Part shown: in pieces, positions 23,326 through 35,786 of the stretch
Layout: the number at the start of each line of letters is the position of its first letter
How positions within the stretch are numbered: position 1 is the first letter of the stretch
From: Ziziphus jujuba
Lineage: Eukaryota > Streptophyta > Magnoliopsida > Rosales > Rhamnaceae
Assembly (NCBI RefSeq): GCF_031755915.1
Contig: NC_083379.1
Span: 25,668,001-25,732,000 of the forward strand
Reading direction: 5' to 3'
DNA: 64,000 bases
The notes under the pieces: generated by a model
Seen by the model: the letters and a program-made list of their open reading frames with translations, nothing else
What the model was told of the DNA's origin: nothing
Databases searched by the model: none
Translations under genes and position numbers: made by a program

Positions 23326-25445
23326 ATGGCAGATTCAAGGGTGAGAAGAGGAGATCCACTTTTGAGAATTAATGAAGAGGAGTCCGTAGGATTTAAAGGT
23401 GATTTCCGAGCTACGGGGAGTGGTGAGCAAACGGACATGAGGGATATATTGTAGCAATTACAGCGGATAAATGCCCAATTTGACCATTTAAATCAAAATA
23501 TGGACAGGTTAGAAACATCCCAAGGAGTGCCCAATATAAGGTTAGATGCTCATGGAGGTCGAGGTCGAGGAGGCCGAGGGCGACTAAGAGAGGAATTCGG
23601 GGGAAGTAACTATGGAGATGACTTGGACGAAGGGTTTGATGAAATTTTTGAACCTCAAGAAAGGCTAATCCATGGGAGACCAGCAAGGAATGAAGATGAT
23701 GATCTTGGCAACATCAAGGTAAACATCCCACCATTCATGGGTAAAAGTGATCCGGAAGCATATTTGGAATGGGAAGAGAGGATGGAGATGATATTCGATT
23801 GTCATCATTATTCGGAGGCCAAGAAGGTGAAGTTGGCAGCAATGGAGTTTGGTCATTATGCACTCCAATGGTGGACCAATGAGCAAAACACCCAAAGGAG
23901 AGTTGGTGATGACTTGATCACTACATGGCGCCAAATGAAGGGAACCATGAGGAAGCGGTTCGTACCATCACATTATCATAGGTTGCTGCATCAAAGGCTT
24001 CAATTCCTATCTCAAGGAAGTATGTCCATGGAGGATTATTACAAGGAGATGGAGATGCTTATGATGAGATTAAATATGAATGAGGATAGAGAAGCAACCA
24101 TGGCAAGATTCCTTGGTGGTTTGAATCGTGACATAGCCAATCAACTAGAATTGCAACAATATGTGGAATTGGAGGAAATGTTGCATGTGGCTATTAAGCT
24201 TGAGCATCAATTCAGGAGGAAGGGTGTCAAATCCTAGTTTGGAGGTGTTTCCAACAGCGGAATATCAATTCCAAGTGGCTGGAGAAGCAATCCTACCTAT
24301 GAAAGCAAGCCAAAGCCGAAGGTGGGGGAAGAAAGCTCCAATCGGCCAAAGAAGGAGCATAAAACCGAATCTGTCCAAGTCCATAAAAATGAGGTAAAAT
24401 CTGATCCTAAACCTTCAAGATTAAGAGAAATAATTTGTTTTAAGTGCCAGGGACGAGGACACATTGCAAGCTAATGCCCGAATAGAAGGATCATGGTGTT
24501 GAAAGGCAATGGTGAGCTAGAATCGGAAAGCGAGGAAAGTGAGGATGAAACCGAGCAAGAGGAGGAGTACTTAGAGGATGAGGCCGAAACTTTGAATGTG
24601 ACCAATGCCGAATTAAACTTGGTTTCTAGGAGAGTCCTTGTTGTACACAAAGATGAGGAACAAATCCAAAGAGAGAACGTCTTCCACACTCGATATGAAA
24701 TTCAAGGTAAGATTTGTAGTATGATTATTGATAGTGGAAGTTGTACAAATGTAATTAGTAACATTGTAGTTGATAAATTAGGCTTAATAACTATTAAACA
24801 TCCAGAACCTTAAAGATTACAATGGCTTAATGATAGTGGTGAAATAAGGATAAACAAGCCAAGGTAAAATTTAGTATAGATAAATATGTGGATGTTGTAT
24901 TGTGTGATATTGTACCTATGCATGCTAGTCTTATTTTATTGGGGAGGCCATGGGAATTTGATAAGAATTCCATACACTATGGGAGAGAGAATTCCATTGT
25001 ATTTAAATTTAATGGGAAGAAGGTCAAGCTGGAGCCATTAACTCCAAAGGAGGTATTTAGATACCAACTTCAAATGCAACAAAGGAGGGAAGTCGAAAGG
25101 CTCAAAGAGAAGGCTATTATGGTACCAAGGGTTCCACCATCCATCCAAGAGGGGAAAGGTGAGCTTCCTGTTCAAGGTAAGTCCTCTAAAACCCAGTTTA
25201 AGTGGAAAAATTTAAACAAATCCGAGAGTAAGAAAATTAGAGCAAAAGCCGAGAGTGATGCAAAATTCAATGAATCCGTGAGTGAGACAAGAGAAGAAAG
25301 AAAAGAGAGGAAAAATAGAAATTTTTATCTTAGCTTTAGTGATGTTAATAAAGTAATTATGAATAAGAAATCATTGCTGGTCATGAATATTAAAGATACT
25401 TATTTAAAGATGTTTTTGTTGCATAGAATTTTATCTGCATTATAG
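23326..25445 (+). pseudogene. gag-protease of Gypsy A
   Basis: Starts MADSRVRRGDPL at 23326. The capsid-like domain (retrotransposon gag family) runs about 23700-24230 with PFMGKSDPEAYLEWEERME, WWTNEQNTQRRV and KRFVPSHYHRLLHQRL. A CCHC zinc knuckle (CFKCQGRGH) is at 24436-24477, its last step interrupted by TAA at 24472. The protease follows with IIDSGSCTNVIS (about 24724) and ILLGRPWEFDK. In-frame stops lie at 23452 (TAG), 24235 (TAG) and 24472 (TAA); another stop and a small frame break fall near 24810-24860. Gag would form the particle and the protease would process the polyprotein. As it stands no full protein can be made. Confidence 0.88.
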
Positions 25446-25792
25446 AAAGCTTTACTTAGTGGAAATTTGAAAATTTGGGAGAGATTATTTGCTAAAATTA
25501 AAAAGTGCGATGAACTTGTATTTCTAGTATTTTTTGTGATAGTATTTGACCCAGGAGATTGGTTTTGGTTTCAACCAAGGAAGGAGGGGATTCTTGAACA
25601 AAGAAAGTCCAAGCTTATGCCGCGAGGAGATGGATATTTTCAAGTTTTGGAAAGGATAAATGAGAATACCTACAAACTTGATCTAACAGGTGAGTATAGT
25701 GTTAGTGCCACATTTAATGTTACTAAGTTATCTCCTTTTTCTGCAGGTGATAATCTTGATTTGAGGACAAATCCTTTTCAGGAGGAGGGGAA
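25318..25792 (+). pseudogene. Permuted, RT-less pol remnant of Gypsy A
   Basis: Instead of RT, RNase H and integrase there is a ~240-bp patchwork. A pre-RT segment (DVNKVIMNKKSLLVM) is joined to an integrase-derived piece (ILSAL, KALLSGNLKIW). This is joined to an RT-derived piece (RLFAKIKKCDELVFLVF), then to the post-integrase module ([33 protein letters not shown]). In the intact order (element C) the RT piece precedes integrase, so the order is permuted. The frame then runs through the PPT into the 3' LTR and stops at 25979. Element B has the same arrangement. Confidence 0.85.
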
Positions 25793-26918
25793 TGATGTGA
25801 TTCCGCCCGAGCCTGCTCAACCGATAACCCACTGGGGTGCTGACCCGACACGGATGAAGACTAGGCCAATCACAACAGATCAAATTAAAAGATTTAAGGA
25901 CAAACTGGGAGCATTTCTACAGGAGGTAATCAATCTCAATAGAGCTTGTCCATACTTGAAGATACAAAGCCTATTCTAAACATCCAAGTGGTGGAAGCCG
26001 ATACGGACCCAGGTAGCAATTTTGGTGCAAATATGGACGACGGACAGCATGAAATGGTTCCAACTCTTTATGGATTCAATACATATGTATAAGAGGATAT
26101 GGAATCAAGTCAAGGCAGCTTCAAAGGCATTCAAAATGGGGTTGTACGGACAGCTTCAAATTTGGCCTATTTTTTACTGTATTTTGTGCTGGCTTTACTG
26201 TATTTTGCTGAGTTGGCTTTTTCTTCCACTTCCAAGCATGGGCAACGTGTGGGACTTCATATTCAGCTTATTTGGCATCCTAAAAAGCATATTCAAGCTG
26301 ATTTGGAGCTCAATTTGGTCAAAGAATGGTCAAAGTCAACTTAGTCAAAAAGCTAGTATTATAGTTTCCTAATTTGATTCTACTTTTTGTTTTAGGAAAT
26401 TACCATTACTTTTTAGTTTTTATTTATTTATTTTCTGGAAAAATAAGTTTAGGAAAGTTATTTTTTATTATTTTCATTGTAAATTAATTAATTTCTAATT
26501 CAAAATAAGGGAATTAGTTAATTCAAATTAGATGAGTGAGAATTTCGGTCACCATAGAACTTTTTATTGTGTGGCCTGTTTTTTCTAGGGTTTTTAGGGT
26601 TTATTTTGTTTCTTTCAAAGTCTATTTAAAGGCTTATTTTCAATAAGAATACAACTTTGATTTGATTGAAAAAATACTTGTGAGAAATAATTATCTCTTT
26701 GTTCTTTGAGAACACCTAAAACACCATTAGAGAATTGGTTGTTTTAGCTTGACTTATCAATAGGTTTTCCATCCCCTATTGTGGCGTCTACATTATACCA
26801 AGGTTTCTAACCACAGGTTGGTTAGGGGTTGAGGTCAATTCCATTAGAACTTGAACTTAATTAAGATCCGGGCTAATATAATATGGGTTGAGGAGCAGGT
26901 CGTCCTAGGTTCGTATCA
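25793..26918 (+). repeat. 3' LTR of Gypsy A (1126 bp)
   Basis: Begins TGATGTGATT, ends CGTATCA, preceded by the purine tract AGGAGGAGGGGAA (25780-25792). The upstream ORF (25467-25979) reads 62 codons into it. Confidence 0.9.
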
Positions 26919-28631
26919 TAAGATAACAGGACTCAAAAGTCATGATTGTCATGTGTTACTCCAGTGTCTTCTTTCTATTAGGATCCAAAATTTTTTGCCA
27001 TGGGATATTTATACTCTAGTAGTTGAGTTATCAAGTTTTCTTCAACAATTATGTACAAAGTCGATTTCCATTAATGATTTGATTAAGTTGGAAGATGGAG
27101 TTGCATTTATACTGTGAAAATTAGAAAGAATCTTCCTACTAGCATTTTTTGACATCATGGTTCATTTAGCTGTTAATTTACTGCATAAAGCACAACTTGT
27201 TGGATCCAACTGAAAGGTAAATTAATGAGATTCAATTTGTAACTATATATCTTTAAATAATTATGTTTCTAAATTTAATTTATATAAAAAACTTTCTTAT
27301 TATGTAGGGTTTAGGAACTTACAATGGCTATGTGAAAAACAAAACTAGCCTAGAAGGTTCCATTGTAAAGGCATACAATGTGAATGAGGCATTGACATTT
27401 TGTTCAATATATTTCCCTGATATTGAGACTAAATTTAGTAGGCCAGAACAAAATGTTGATGTTGATAATGAAGTTGGAGATATTTTTGTATTCAACCAAC
27501 GAGCAAAACCATATGGTGCTTCTCATCTAGAACTATTGGAGAAAGAGGAAATTAAGAAAATACATTGTTATATTCTTAATAATTGCAAGGAAATTGCATA
27601 TTATTTAGAGTAAGCAAATATCGTCTTCAAATTTGAAATATATTATTTATATTTCAGTTTTATGATAATTTTGGTGGCATAAATTTTAAATAATTATTTC
27701 TCTACTTTAGTTATCACATGCTTGAATTGGAAAAAGAAAGTAGTGACAATTTGTTCCAAAGGCAACAAGAAAAGTTTCCAGCATGGTTTCAAAATCATGT
27801 AAGTAATTCTGCATCAATTCAAGTCATATAAAACTATAATTATATTAATATTTTGAAATTGTTATTTCCCAAAATTTTGAGTTTTGTACTATAGATAGAA
27901 ATTTTACATTCTCAAAGAACAGTGGATGCAACTGATGATTTATATTTACTAGCGAGTATGCCTTATTGTCAATTGAATAGTTATCCTACTTGCACCATCA
28001 CTGAATTTAGATTTATTATTAAAGCATGAGATGATCGGCTTAAAACTCAAAATAGTAGTATTATGGTACAAAGAGTACATGAAGAGGACGAGTTTTAGAA
28101 TCAGTTGTTAAAGTACACTATAAATTGGATAAATCTGCATTTGTGTTCAAGTGTAAGTGGTTTGATACAAATCCCAAAAAAAGGGGTGCAAAAGGATTTA
28201 CACTTAACGACAATTAATATTCGTCACCAATGGTATACTAATGATCCTTATACTCTGGCAAGTTAAGCTCGCCAGTTTTCTAAATTGATGACCTAGATTA
28301 ATGATCAACTAGAAAGTTGTATAAAAGGCACACTGTAAAAATTTGTGGGATATTCCTGAGAAGATAGAAGAGGATGATAAAATTGAAATATCATCACTAG
28401 ATGCATATCAAGAAGATGAGCCATAAGATATTGTTTGGGGAGTTAATGATGAGTTAAATGGGCTATTATTTATTTATTATTTATGATATTATATATATAT
28501 ATATATATATATTATTTATATTATATATAAAAATAAAATAGTTAAAAAAAATTTTCCTATGTCATCGTTAGATTTAAATATAATTGATTATTATATATTA
28601 TCTTTGAAATCATCTATTACGATTATATATG

Positions 28632-28659
28632 CCATGCATAGCACGGGGATTAATGCTAG
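28632..28659 (+). other. Helitron-type 3' terminus
   Basis: CCATGC, ATA, GCACGG forms a hairpin with one mismatch and is followed after a short spacer by CTAG (28656-28659) and T, the plant Helitron 3' pattern. It sits about 200 bp beyond the end of the TNP2 remnant. I could not find the matching TC-type 5' end, so the extent of this second Helitron is unknown. Confidence 0.6.
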
Positions 28660-29165
28660 TATTAAATCCTATATTTGTATCTTGTAGTATTTGTTTGCAT
28701 TTTTTTTTTAACTAAGAATGAAAACTTTAAAATTGTATTGCATTTTGAATAATATTAATTATTTTTAGATAAACCTATTTTCTGGCCATTTTGGAACACT
28801 ATTTTTAAGATTTAAAAGGATTAAATTAAAAAATTCTTTTTTATTTACTGACTGCCAAAAGATTAAATGAAAAAGGGAATAATAAATGGAGGAAAAATTA
28901 TAGCCATTGATAACCAAGCTGCCATTTGTTATTAGATCTTCAAAAACTTAAGTTAAGCTTAAATTAGGGAAAACTTTTTTATGCCACCTATATAAGATGA
29001 CATTGTGTGACATTGCACTCACAAGCAGACACCGAATACATTTTATATAGGGCCTACATTATTTATTTTTTTAATTATGTGATGCTGCAAATGATTATAG
29101 GTCAAAGATCACATCTCCTTTCAAATTTACCCATAAACCCTCATTCTCTCTCATTTTCTCAACAA
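28660..29165. other. AT-rich intergenic sequence
   Basis: No gene, RNA or recognised repeat seen. Confidence 0.5.
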
Positions 29166-32100
29166 ACCTATCCCATCAATCATTAAAAAAAATGTAGGAA
29201 AGGAAATTTTTGTCTTTGTGAATTCAAAAAACTCAATACACCTTCGGAATGCCTTACATAATTTGAGACTGAATTTAAACCTTTGGTTTCTACACTTTAT
29301 ATGTCATTTCAGGAAGTGATGCCTTAACAAGAGCGATCCCAACTCCATTCCAAATACCCAAAGTGGTCCTATATAGGAAAGCCTTACCGAATATCCTATT
29401 GAAAGTCTAGTGAAACCTCCTTCAATTGGATATAATCTTATAGTGATGATAAAATAACATAAATATTTTCTTTTATGAAATTATTATAAAATCATCAATC
29501 AAAGATAATATAATAAACATATATATTAGGTTAATCCATCAAAATAATTTAAAAAGTACAAATGACTAAATGCAAATATATATAAAATGCTTAATATATT
29601 GTTTACATTAGAATCGGTGAAAAAAATATTTACGATCATTAAAGTCAAGAAAAAGAATAATACATCCATAGTAAAATAACATAGGAACAATGAAAATTCC
29701 TGAACATGATATATGCAAACAGTTAGCTGAGACCTAAGCGACTGATTTAAAACACTAAACTATATGATGTGCTCAGTGAATGAACAAGTATTATGTAAAT
29801 AAGTGTTATTCATAAAAAAACAAAAATTCATTTTTCTCAAGACTTCACTTTCACTTCATTTTCACTCTTTAAAAGTCTCCTTTATTTTGACAAACTGTTT
29901 TTACAAAATTTATAATTATCCTAAAAACATCCCAACTTTGTAATCCATTTAATAAGGAAATTAAAATCCTATCCCATCAATCATAAAAAAAAAAAAATTA
30001 AGGAAAGGAAATTTTTGTCTTTATGAATTCCAAAAGCTTAATACACCCTCGGGAATGCCTTAGATAATTTGAGGTTGAATTTAAACCTTTGGTTTCTAAA
30101 CTTTTAGATGTCATGTAAGCAAGTGATGCCCTAATAAGAACGCTCCCAACTCCTTTCCAAACACCCAAAGTGGTCCTATATAGGAAAGCTTTACCAAATA
30201 TCCTATTGAAAATCCAGTGGAACCTCCTTCAAGTGGATATAGTCTAATAGTGCCGATAAAATAACATAATTTTTTTTTAATGAAATTATCACAAAATCAT
30301 CAATCAAAGATAATATAATAGATATATATATTAGATTAATCCATCAGAGCAATTTAAAGAGTACAAATGACTAAATACAAAATATAAAAAATGCTCAAAT
30401 ATTTGTTTACATTAGAATCGATGAAAAAAATATTTATGATCATTAGAGTCAAGAAAAAGAATAATACATCCATAGCAAAAGAACATAGGAATAATGAAAA
30501 TTCCTAGACATGATATATCTAAATAGTTGGCTGAGACCTAAGGGAACGGTTTAAAGCACAAAACTATAAGATGTGCTCAGTGAATGAACAAGTATTATGA
30601 AAAGAAGTGTTATAAACATATATTATACTTGATTTCTACTTACAAATAAACATATATTTTACTTGTTTTCTACTAACAATATCCATGTGTACCCTAACCT
30701 ATGGCAAGACCATAACTAACGTTTTAGTGTGTTGTCAACTATTGAGGAAGGTACAAATTGTTAATACGATCCTTGGCATTCGAGAGACATCATAGACTGG
30801 ACTTCCAATCCAACCTCATATATCATGTGATCATGCTAGGGATGGTCAAATAAGCGCACTTAGTCATAATTTAACAAATCCATATCATATCAAAAAATGA
30901 TATAATAATCCATAACTCGGTATCCAACTCATAACCCAAAATATTTATAATTTTCAAAATAATACCCATAACCATCATATTAAAATATTCTCACAATATC
31001 CAACATAATTGTATATATATGTATACTTGTCTAGCTTTATATCAAAATTTATTATGCCAAACTATTTATTTTGATATACCATAATATGCTAATTCAAAAT
31101 AATTTTAGAAATTATAATAAAATAATTTATATATCATATAAAATCAAACACATAATTCACAAAACCATTTCAGAAAATAAAATTTACTTATTGAAATGCT
31201 GTTGACTCTTGAGCTACAGTTGGATCACCTCCAATTTCTATTCCGATGCCTAAAATATTTCCAAAGTTTCCCAATTAAGCACTATAATTTAATAAACCTG
31301 TATAAGCTCCAGTATTATTCTATACGAAAAATGGGTACTCCCTCTTAAAATGACTAAGCTGTCCATAGTGGTTGTATCCATTGCCAATATGATAAATCAT
31401 AAAGTGAAATCTACCACAAAAGCTAGATGAAACACGATAATTTTGTTTAAGTTGTCCATCCCAGCATTCATTATGCTATTTCAAATGATGGGAATCACTG
31501 TTGCAATCCACTAGCTGCATACTAGTACCATGAGCAAAGGTAACTCCACAAACTCTATAATCGCTAACACAATTATACCTTCTCTAATATTGAAACTACC
31601 AAATAATCCAGAACCATAACAACCCTTTTCAAAATAATCTCTAATTGGAAATGTCCAAAAAAGTACAATTAATAAGTTAACATCTAACATTACTGAAAAC
31701 ACCATGCCTTTTAACCTCAAAAATTGCATTTTCAATAGTCTTAGTTAAAACCTTAGTTAAACAATTTTTGGGATCCACTCTCTATGGAATCTAATTGATA
31801 CTCCATCTAATTCATGCTGAATCGAAAATCTAACATGTCCACAATGAAGATGCATTTTTGAATCAATACAAAAGAAAATAGAACTAATACATCATATCCA
31901 AATAAATAAATACAACTGTGATTAAGTCACATGTTTAGAAAGAAAAATCAAACATCGAAAAACATAAAGATGTTTCAACTCAAATACTACAACATGGCCA
32001 ATCATTATCAAGATATAATGCCATATCTGGAAAGATAAAACAATATCGAAAGAAAATGGCCATGTAATTAAAGTGTCACACTGCCATTAACTCAACGCCA

Positions 32101-33430
32101 AGAACAATAATAAAGTTATGACAACAAAACAATTATCAGAAGGAAAGGATGCACACATAGATATGAGTCCAAAGGATTAAAAAACATAATGCTTTGATAT
32201 CAAGTTGATAGGAGCACTCTCTAATCCATCCCAAATACCCTAGGTGGTTTTATCTAAAAAAAACATTACCAAATACTCTATTGAAAATCCAGTAAAACCT
32301 CCCCTAATCAAATATAACCCAATAGTGCACATAAAGTAACATAAATATCTTTGATCGAATTCTCACAAAATCGTCAGTCAAAGATAATATAAAAGTCATA
32401 CATATTAGGTTAATCCACTAGAGCAATATAAAGTTAACAAATGAATAAATGCAAAATATAAAAAATGCTCAATATAATGTATGCAATAGAATCAATGCAA
32501 GAAAGAATATTTAATATCATTAGAGTCAAGGAAAAAACAATACATCTGCAGCATAATAACAAATGAACAATGAAGATGCCTTAACATGATGTATGTAATC
32601 GGTTAACTGAGGTTAAAGGGAATAATTTAAAATACAAAACTATGAGGCGAGCTCAATGAGTGAACAAGTAAAGTATTATGAGAATAAATGTTTAAAATCA
32701 TTTCTCTCAAGACTTCACTTTCTCTTTTTGGATATAATTATCCTAAGTATATAGCAATTCCGTAAACCATTGAATAAGGAAATTAAAATCCAATAATATC
32801 CGTCACCTCATAAATCATTAATACTTTTATGAATCAAAATTTATAAATATTGGTTATCAAAAATATATAAAGCATATAAACATATATTGTATTCGTAAGC
32901 TACCACCAATATCTCTATGTATATGAAACTGTCGTACAACCACAACTAGCATCCTAGTGTGTTGTGGAATACTAGGGGACGGTGAAACTGCCAATGCAAC
33001 TCTCAGCTTTCTAGAGGCATCACAAATTAGAATCTTTCATCCAACCTCATGAATCACGTGATTAAGTAGGAGATGATCAAATAAGTGTAGATAGTCATAT
33101 TCATTTATATATATATACACTTGTATATCTATACACTAAAATTTGTTCATGCCAAACCATTCATTTTAACATACCATAATATGCTAATTCAAAATAATTC
33201 TTTTTACATCGTGTAATAAAGCATACGACTTAAATAATTCTAGAATTAATAGTAATAATCCTAAGATAATTTATATCATATAAAACCAAGCACATAATTC
33301 ATAAAATCATTTCATAAAATAAAATTTACTTATTGAAATGCAGCTCACTCTTGATTGACATTCGGATAGCCTCCAATTTTGTCACGATGCCTGAAATATT
33401 TCCAAAATTTTCTACTTAGGCACCATAATT
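29166..33430. repeat. Degenerate non-coding repeat block with nested duplications
   Basis: A ~801-bp unit occurs in tandem: copy 1 starts CCCATCAATCATTAAAA near 29172, copy 2 near 29973, running to about 30620. A third, more diverged copy of most of it lies at 32205-32790. A second module (30660-31310, around AACCTCATATATCATGTGATC and ACTTATTGAAATGCTG) recurs at 32890-33430, so an older duplication of about 2.1 kb underlies the block. Stops are dense in all frames and no protein is recognised. The order and style resemble long non-coding LTRs, but no ends were found. Confidence 0.68.
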
Positions 33431-34662
33431 CGATAAAATAAATTTGTGGATGCACACTGCAGGCTAAACTCATTCTCACAATCTCACAATCTTAATTTCC
33501 GGTGTAAAAAATCTAATTTTCCAAAAACCTAGAAATTGGGATTTTTCAACTTAGAGTTTAATTAATGAAATAGAAACATCGAATAAATCCTATTAAACTC
33601 CAATTACACTTTACAACTTGAATTTTATCGTAGGTTGTCTAATTACAATGCAATTTTATCCAATAATTACCCAATTTATCCCGTTTGACCAAAAGTTAGA
33701 AAACTACACAAACAGTGTCAAAAAATTACAAATGGTATATCGTTGGAAAGTTTATGAGATAAGGATTACAATGGTGAACTCATCTTGCAAGAATTATATT
33801 GCCAATGGCTAAAAACTGCCAAAAAGCCACAGTGAAGCTTGTATTATCTGAACTGGAGAAAATCAAAATGAATAGACACCATACATGGATTGAAAATGTC
33901 AAAATATGTGGGGTAATGTGGGCAATTGGCCTGGGTCTGCCGAAAAATGACTAAATAAGAGTATGGCCAGAGCTCCACCATCGTTGGTTGGAATGGTTTG
34001 AATTTGGCTTTTGATAAATTAGAAGGTTGGCATTTCTCCTAGTAAACGCATGTAATACAAATATGGTGGGTAAGGGGTCTTTTTTTGATAAGATGAAAAC
34101 ATGGCCATTGGATTTTAAATGGCCACCACTAGTGCGTAGGTGGTTTAATTACTGTAAAATTTTATGGAGTTGTCAGAAATCTCCTTGGATTCTTTTGAAG
34201 GTGGATTTTTTTTGGGTTTTTAAAGGGTATTTTAGTAATTTTAGTATTTTCAGAGAGTTTCCAAACATTAGAAGACCTAGGCATCGATTAAAAGGACTTA
34301 TATAGACTTTGGGTCCACTACAAGATAAAGTGCACAGGTTTGGGCATTGTAAAAATTATACTGCATAAGAAATTTTGTAGAACCATAACTTTTGATTCAT
34401 AACTTAGAATCAGGTGGCCATTAGTTTGCAAACTCGTATCAACAAGTACCACGCAAATACACTAGAATCAAAATCAAAATCTATCTCCAAGGAAAAGTCA
34501 AATTTTGGTCCCACTTAAAAAGTTCAAATTGGTCAAACTTGATCAATTTTGGACAAACCTTTCAAAAATATTGAATTCCGAGTATTTTCCTAAAAAAAAT
34601 GTTTACATGCCCTTCTTTAAACTTCTCAAATTCTTTGTCCACTTTGATTACAAAAAAAATGA
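33431..34662 (+). repeat. Fragment resembling the 3' part of a Del/Tekay-like LTR
   Basis: Weak similarity in motif order to the solo LTR at 12978-15933: a GGCCTGGGTCTGCCGAAAA segment, a line about GGAGCTCCACCATC, then repeated GGTCAAACTTGATCAATTTT near 34530. No terminus is visible; Gypsy C starts at 34663. The ORFs here (33618-33812, 34027-34305) match nothing I know. Confidence 0.35.
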
Positions 34663-35786
34663 TGATGAGAATCTGCCCGAACCCGCACAACCGACAACCC
34701 GTTGAGGTGCTAACTCGTTAAGGATAAAGACCGGACCAATCACTAGAGCTCAAGTCAAGAGATTTAAGGACAACCTAGATGCCTTTATATAGGGAGTAAT
34801 TAATTCTCAAAAGGGCTTGACAATACCCAAAGATACAAAGCCTGTTTTAAGCATCTGAGTGGTGGAGGCCGATACGGACTCGGGTAGCTGTTTAGGTGCA
34901 AATATGGACTCTAGGCAGCAAGAAATGGTTCCAAAAATTCATGGATTCAATGAATATCTTTAAGAGGTTATGGAATCAAGTCAAGGTAGAACCAAAGGCA
35001 AACAACAAGTGGTTGTGCACATAGGGGCAAGACATGGTCGGTTTTGCTATATTGTTTGCTGGATTTACTATATTTTACTGAGTTGACATTTTCTTTTTGT
35101 TCCAATGAAGGGAGACATGTGGAACTCAATGGTTATCCTATTTGGCTTCCTAAAATGCATATGGAAGCTGATTTGGAGCTTAAATTGGTCAAAGATAGCT
35201 CATATAGAAAGATAGTCAATTAGTTTCCTAATTTGATTTTGGCTTTTTGTTTTAGGAAGTTAGTCTTTTATTTGCTGTTAATTCATTTATTTTCTGGACA
35301 AATGAACTTAGGAAAGTTGTTATTTTATTTTTTTCATTGTAAATTAACTAATTCCTAATTCCAAAATAAAGGAATTAATTAATCAAATTTAGTTTAGGAA
35401 AGAGTAAGAAATTCGGCCAACAAGTTTCCTAAACACTATGGTGGCCGATTTTTGTCTGAGCTTTTAGGGTTTATTATTTTGTGATTCTAGCCTATTTAAG
35501 GGCTTATTTTTTAGAAAGAACACACCTTTAATAATAATAAAAAATTATTTTGTGAGAAAAAATTATCTTTGTTCTCTTTTAACACCTAAAACACCATTAG
35601 AGAGTGTGTGTTTTAGTTTGAATTATCAATAGGGCATCCATAACCTATTATGGCATCTTCATTATACCAAGGTTTTTTATTATAGGTTGGTTAGTGGTTG
35701 AGGTTTTTCCATAATAACTTGAACTTAATTAAGATGCGGGCTAATATAATATGGGTTTAGGCGCGAGTCGACCTAGGTTCGTATCA
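34663..35786 (+). repeat. 5' LTR of Gypsy C (1124 bp)
   Basis: Begins TGATGAGAATC and ends TTCGTATCA, followed after two bases by a decayed PBS (TGGTATTAGAGA, 35789-35800). Confidence 0.85.

Larger units (their letters stand above)
21019..26918 (+). mobile_element. Gypsy element A: non-autonomous LTR retrotransposon inside TNP2
   Basis: The 5' LTR (21019-22151) and 3' LTR (25793-26918) bracket a 3.64-kb interior. The 3' LTR begins TGATGTGATT and both LTRs end CGTATCA. The 5' LTR begins TAATGTGATT, a single change from TG. With that boundary a 5-bp target duplication TAAGA flanks the element (21014-21018 and 26919-26923). PBS (22154-22165) matches initiator Met-tRNA; the PPT is 25780-25792. 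The interior has a leader, gag, protease, then a scrambled pol remnant. The two LTRs differ at roughly 7 percent over the 300 bp compared by eye, so the insertion is fairly old. Confidence 0.9.
20313..28430 (+). pseudogene. Degenerate CACTA TNP2 transposase, split by Gypsy element A
   Basis: The left part (20313-21018) reads, across frameshifts and stops, as the tnp2 transposase domain: LWTINDF, then CPICNKETSSLR, MGHCWYLPS, LSGKDIARQL, and LLDIDNKTND. The right part (26919 on) continues with KITGLKSHDCHVLLQ (about 26924-26968), NFLPWDIYT and then KAYNVNEALTFCS of a DUF4218 domain (27332-27613). Further on come QEKFPAWFQNH and a DUF4216-like stretch (LHSQRTVDATDDLYLLA at about 27905; WYTNDPYTLA near 28240). 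Spliced across the retrotransposon, SKITGLKSHD is continuous. The N-terminal part and the TNPA gene are absent. It would have cut and joined CACTA ends in the nucleus; now it is inactive. Confidence 0.85.

Noticed and set aside
23665..23934. Minus-strand ORF opposite gag of Gypsy A
   Set aside because: Shadow of the gag coding frame.
21014..26926. 8-bp target duplication TAAGATAA for Gypsy A
   Set aside because: LTR retrotransposons make 4-6 bp duplications; a single mutation in the 5' LTR end explains the extra match.
28676..28688. TCTTGTAGTA as the missing right CACTA terminus
   Set aside because: The last base is wrong, the flanking 3 bp do not match AAA at the left end, and it lies beyond a Helitron-type terminus.
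31511..31735. 74-codon minus-strand ORF
   Set aside because: Hydrophobic chance frame in a stop-dense repeat block; no family or splice context.
34317..34326. CCACTACAAG as another CACTA end
   Set aside because: Not followed by the usual AAAA nor by subterminal repeats; likely chance.
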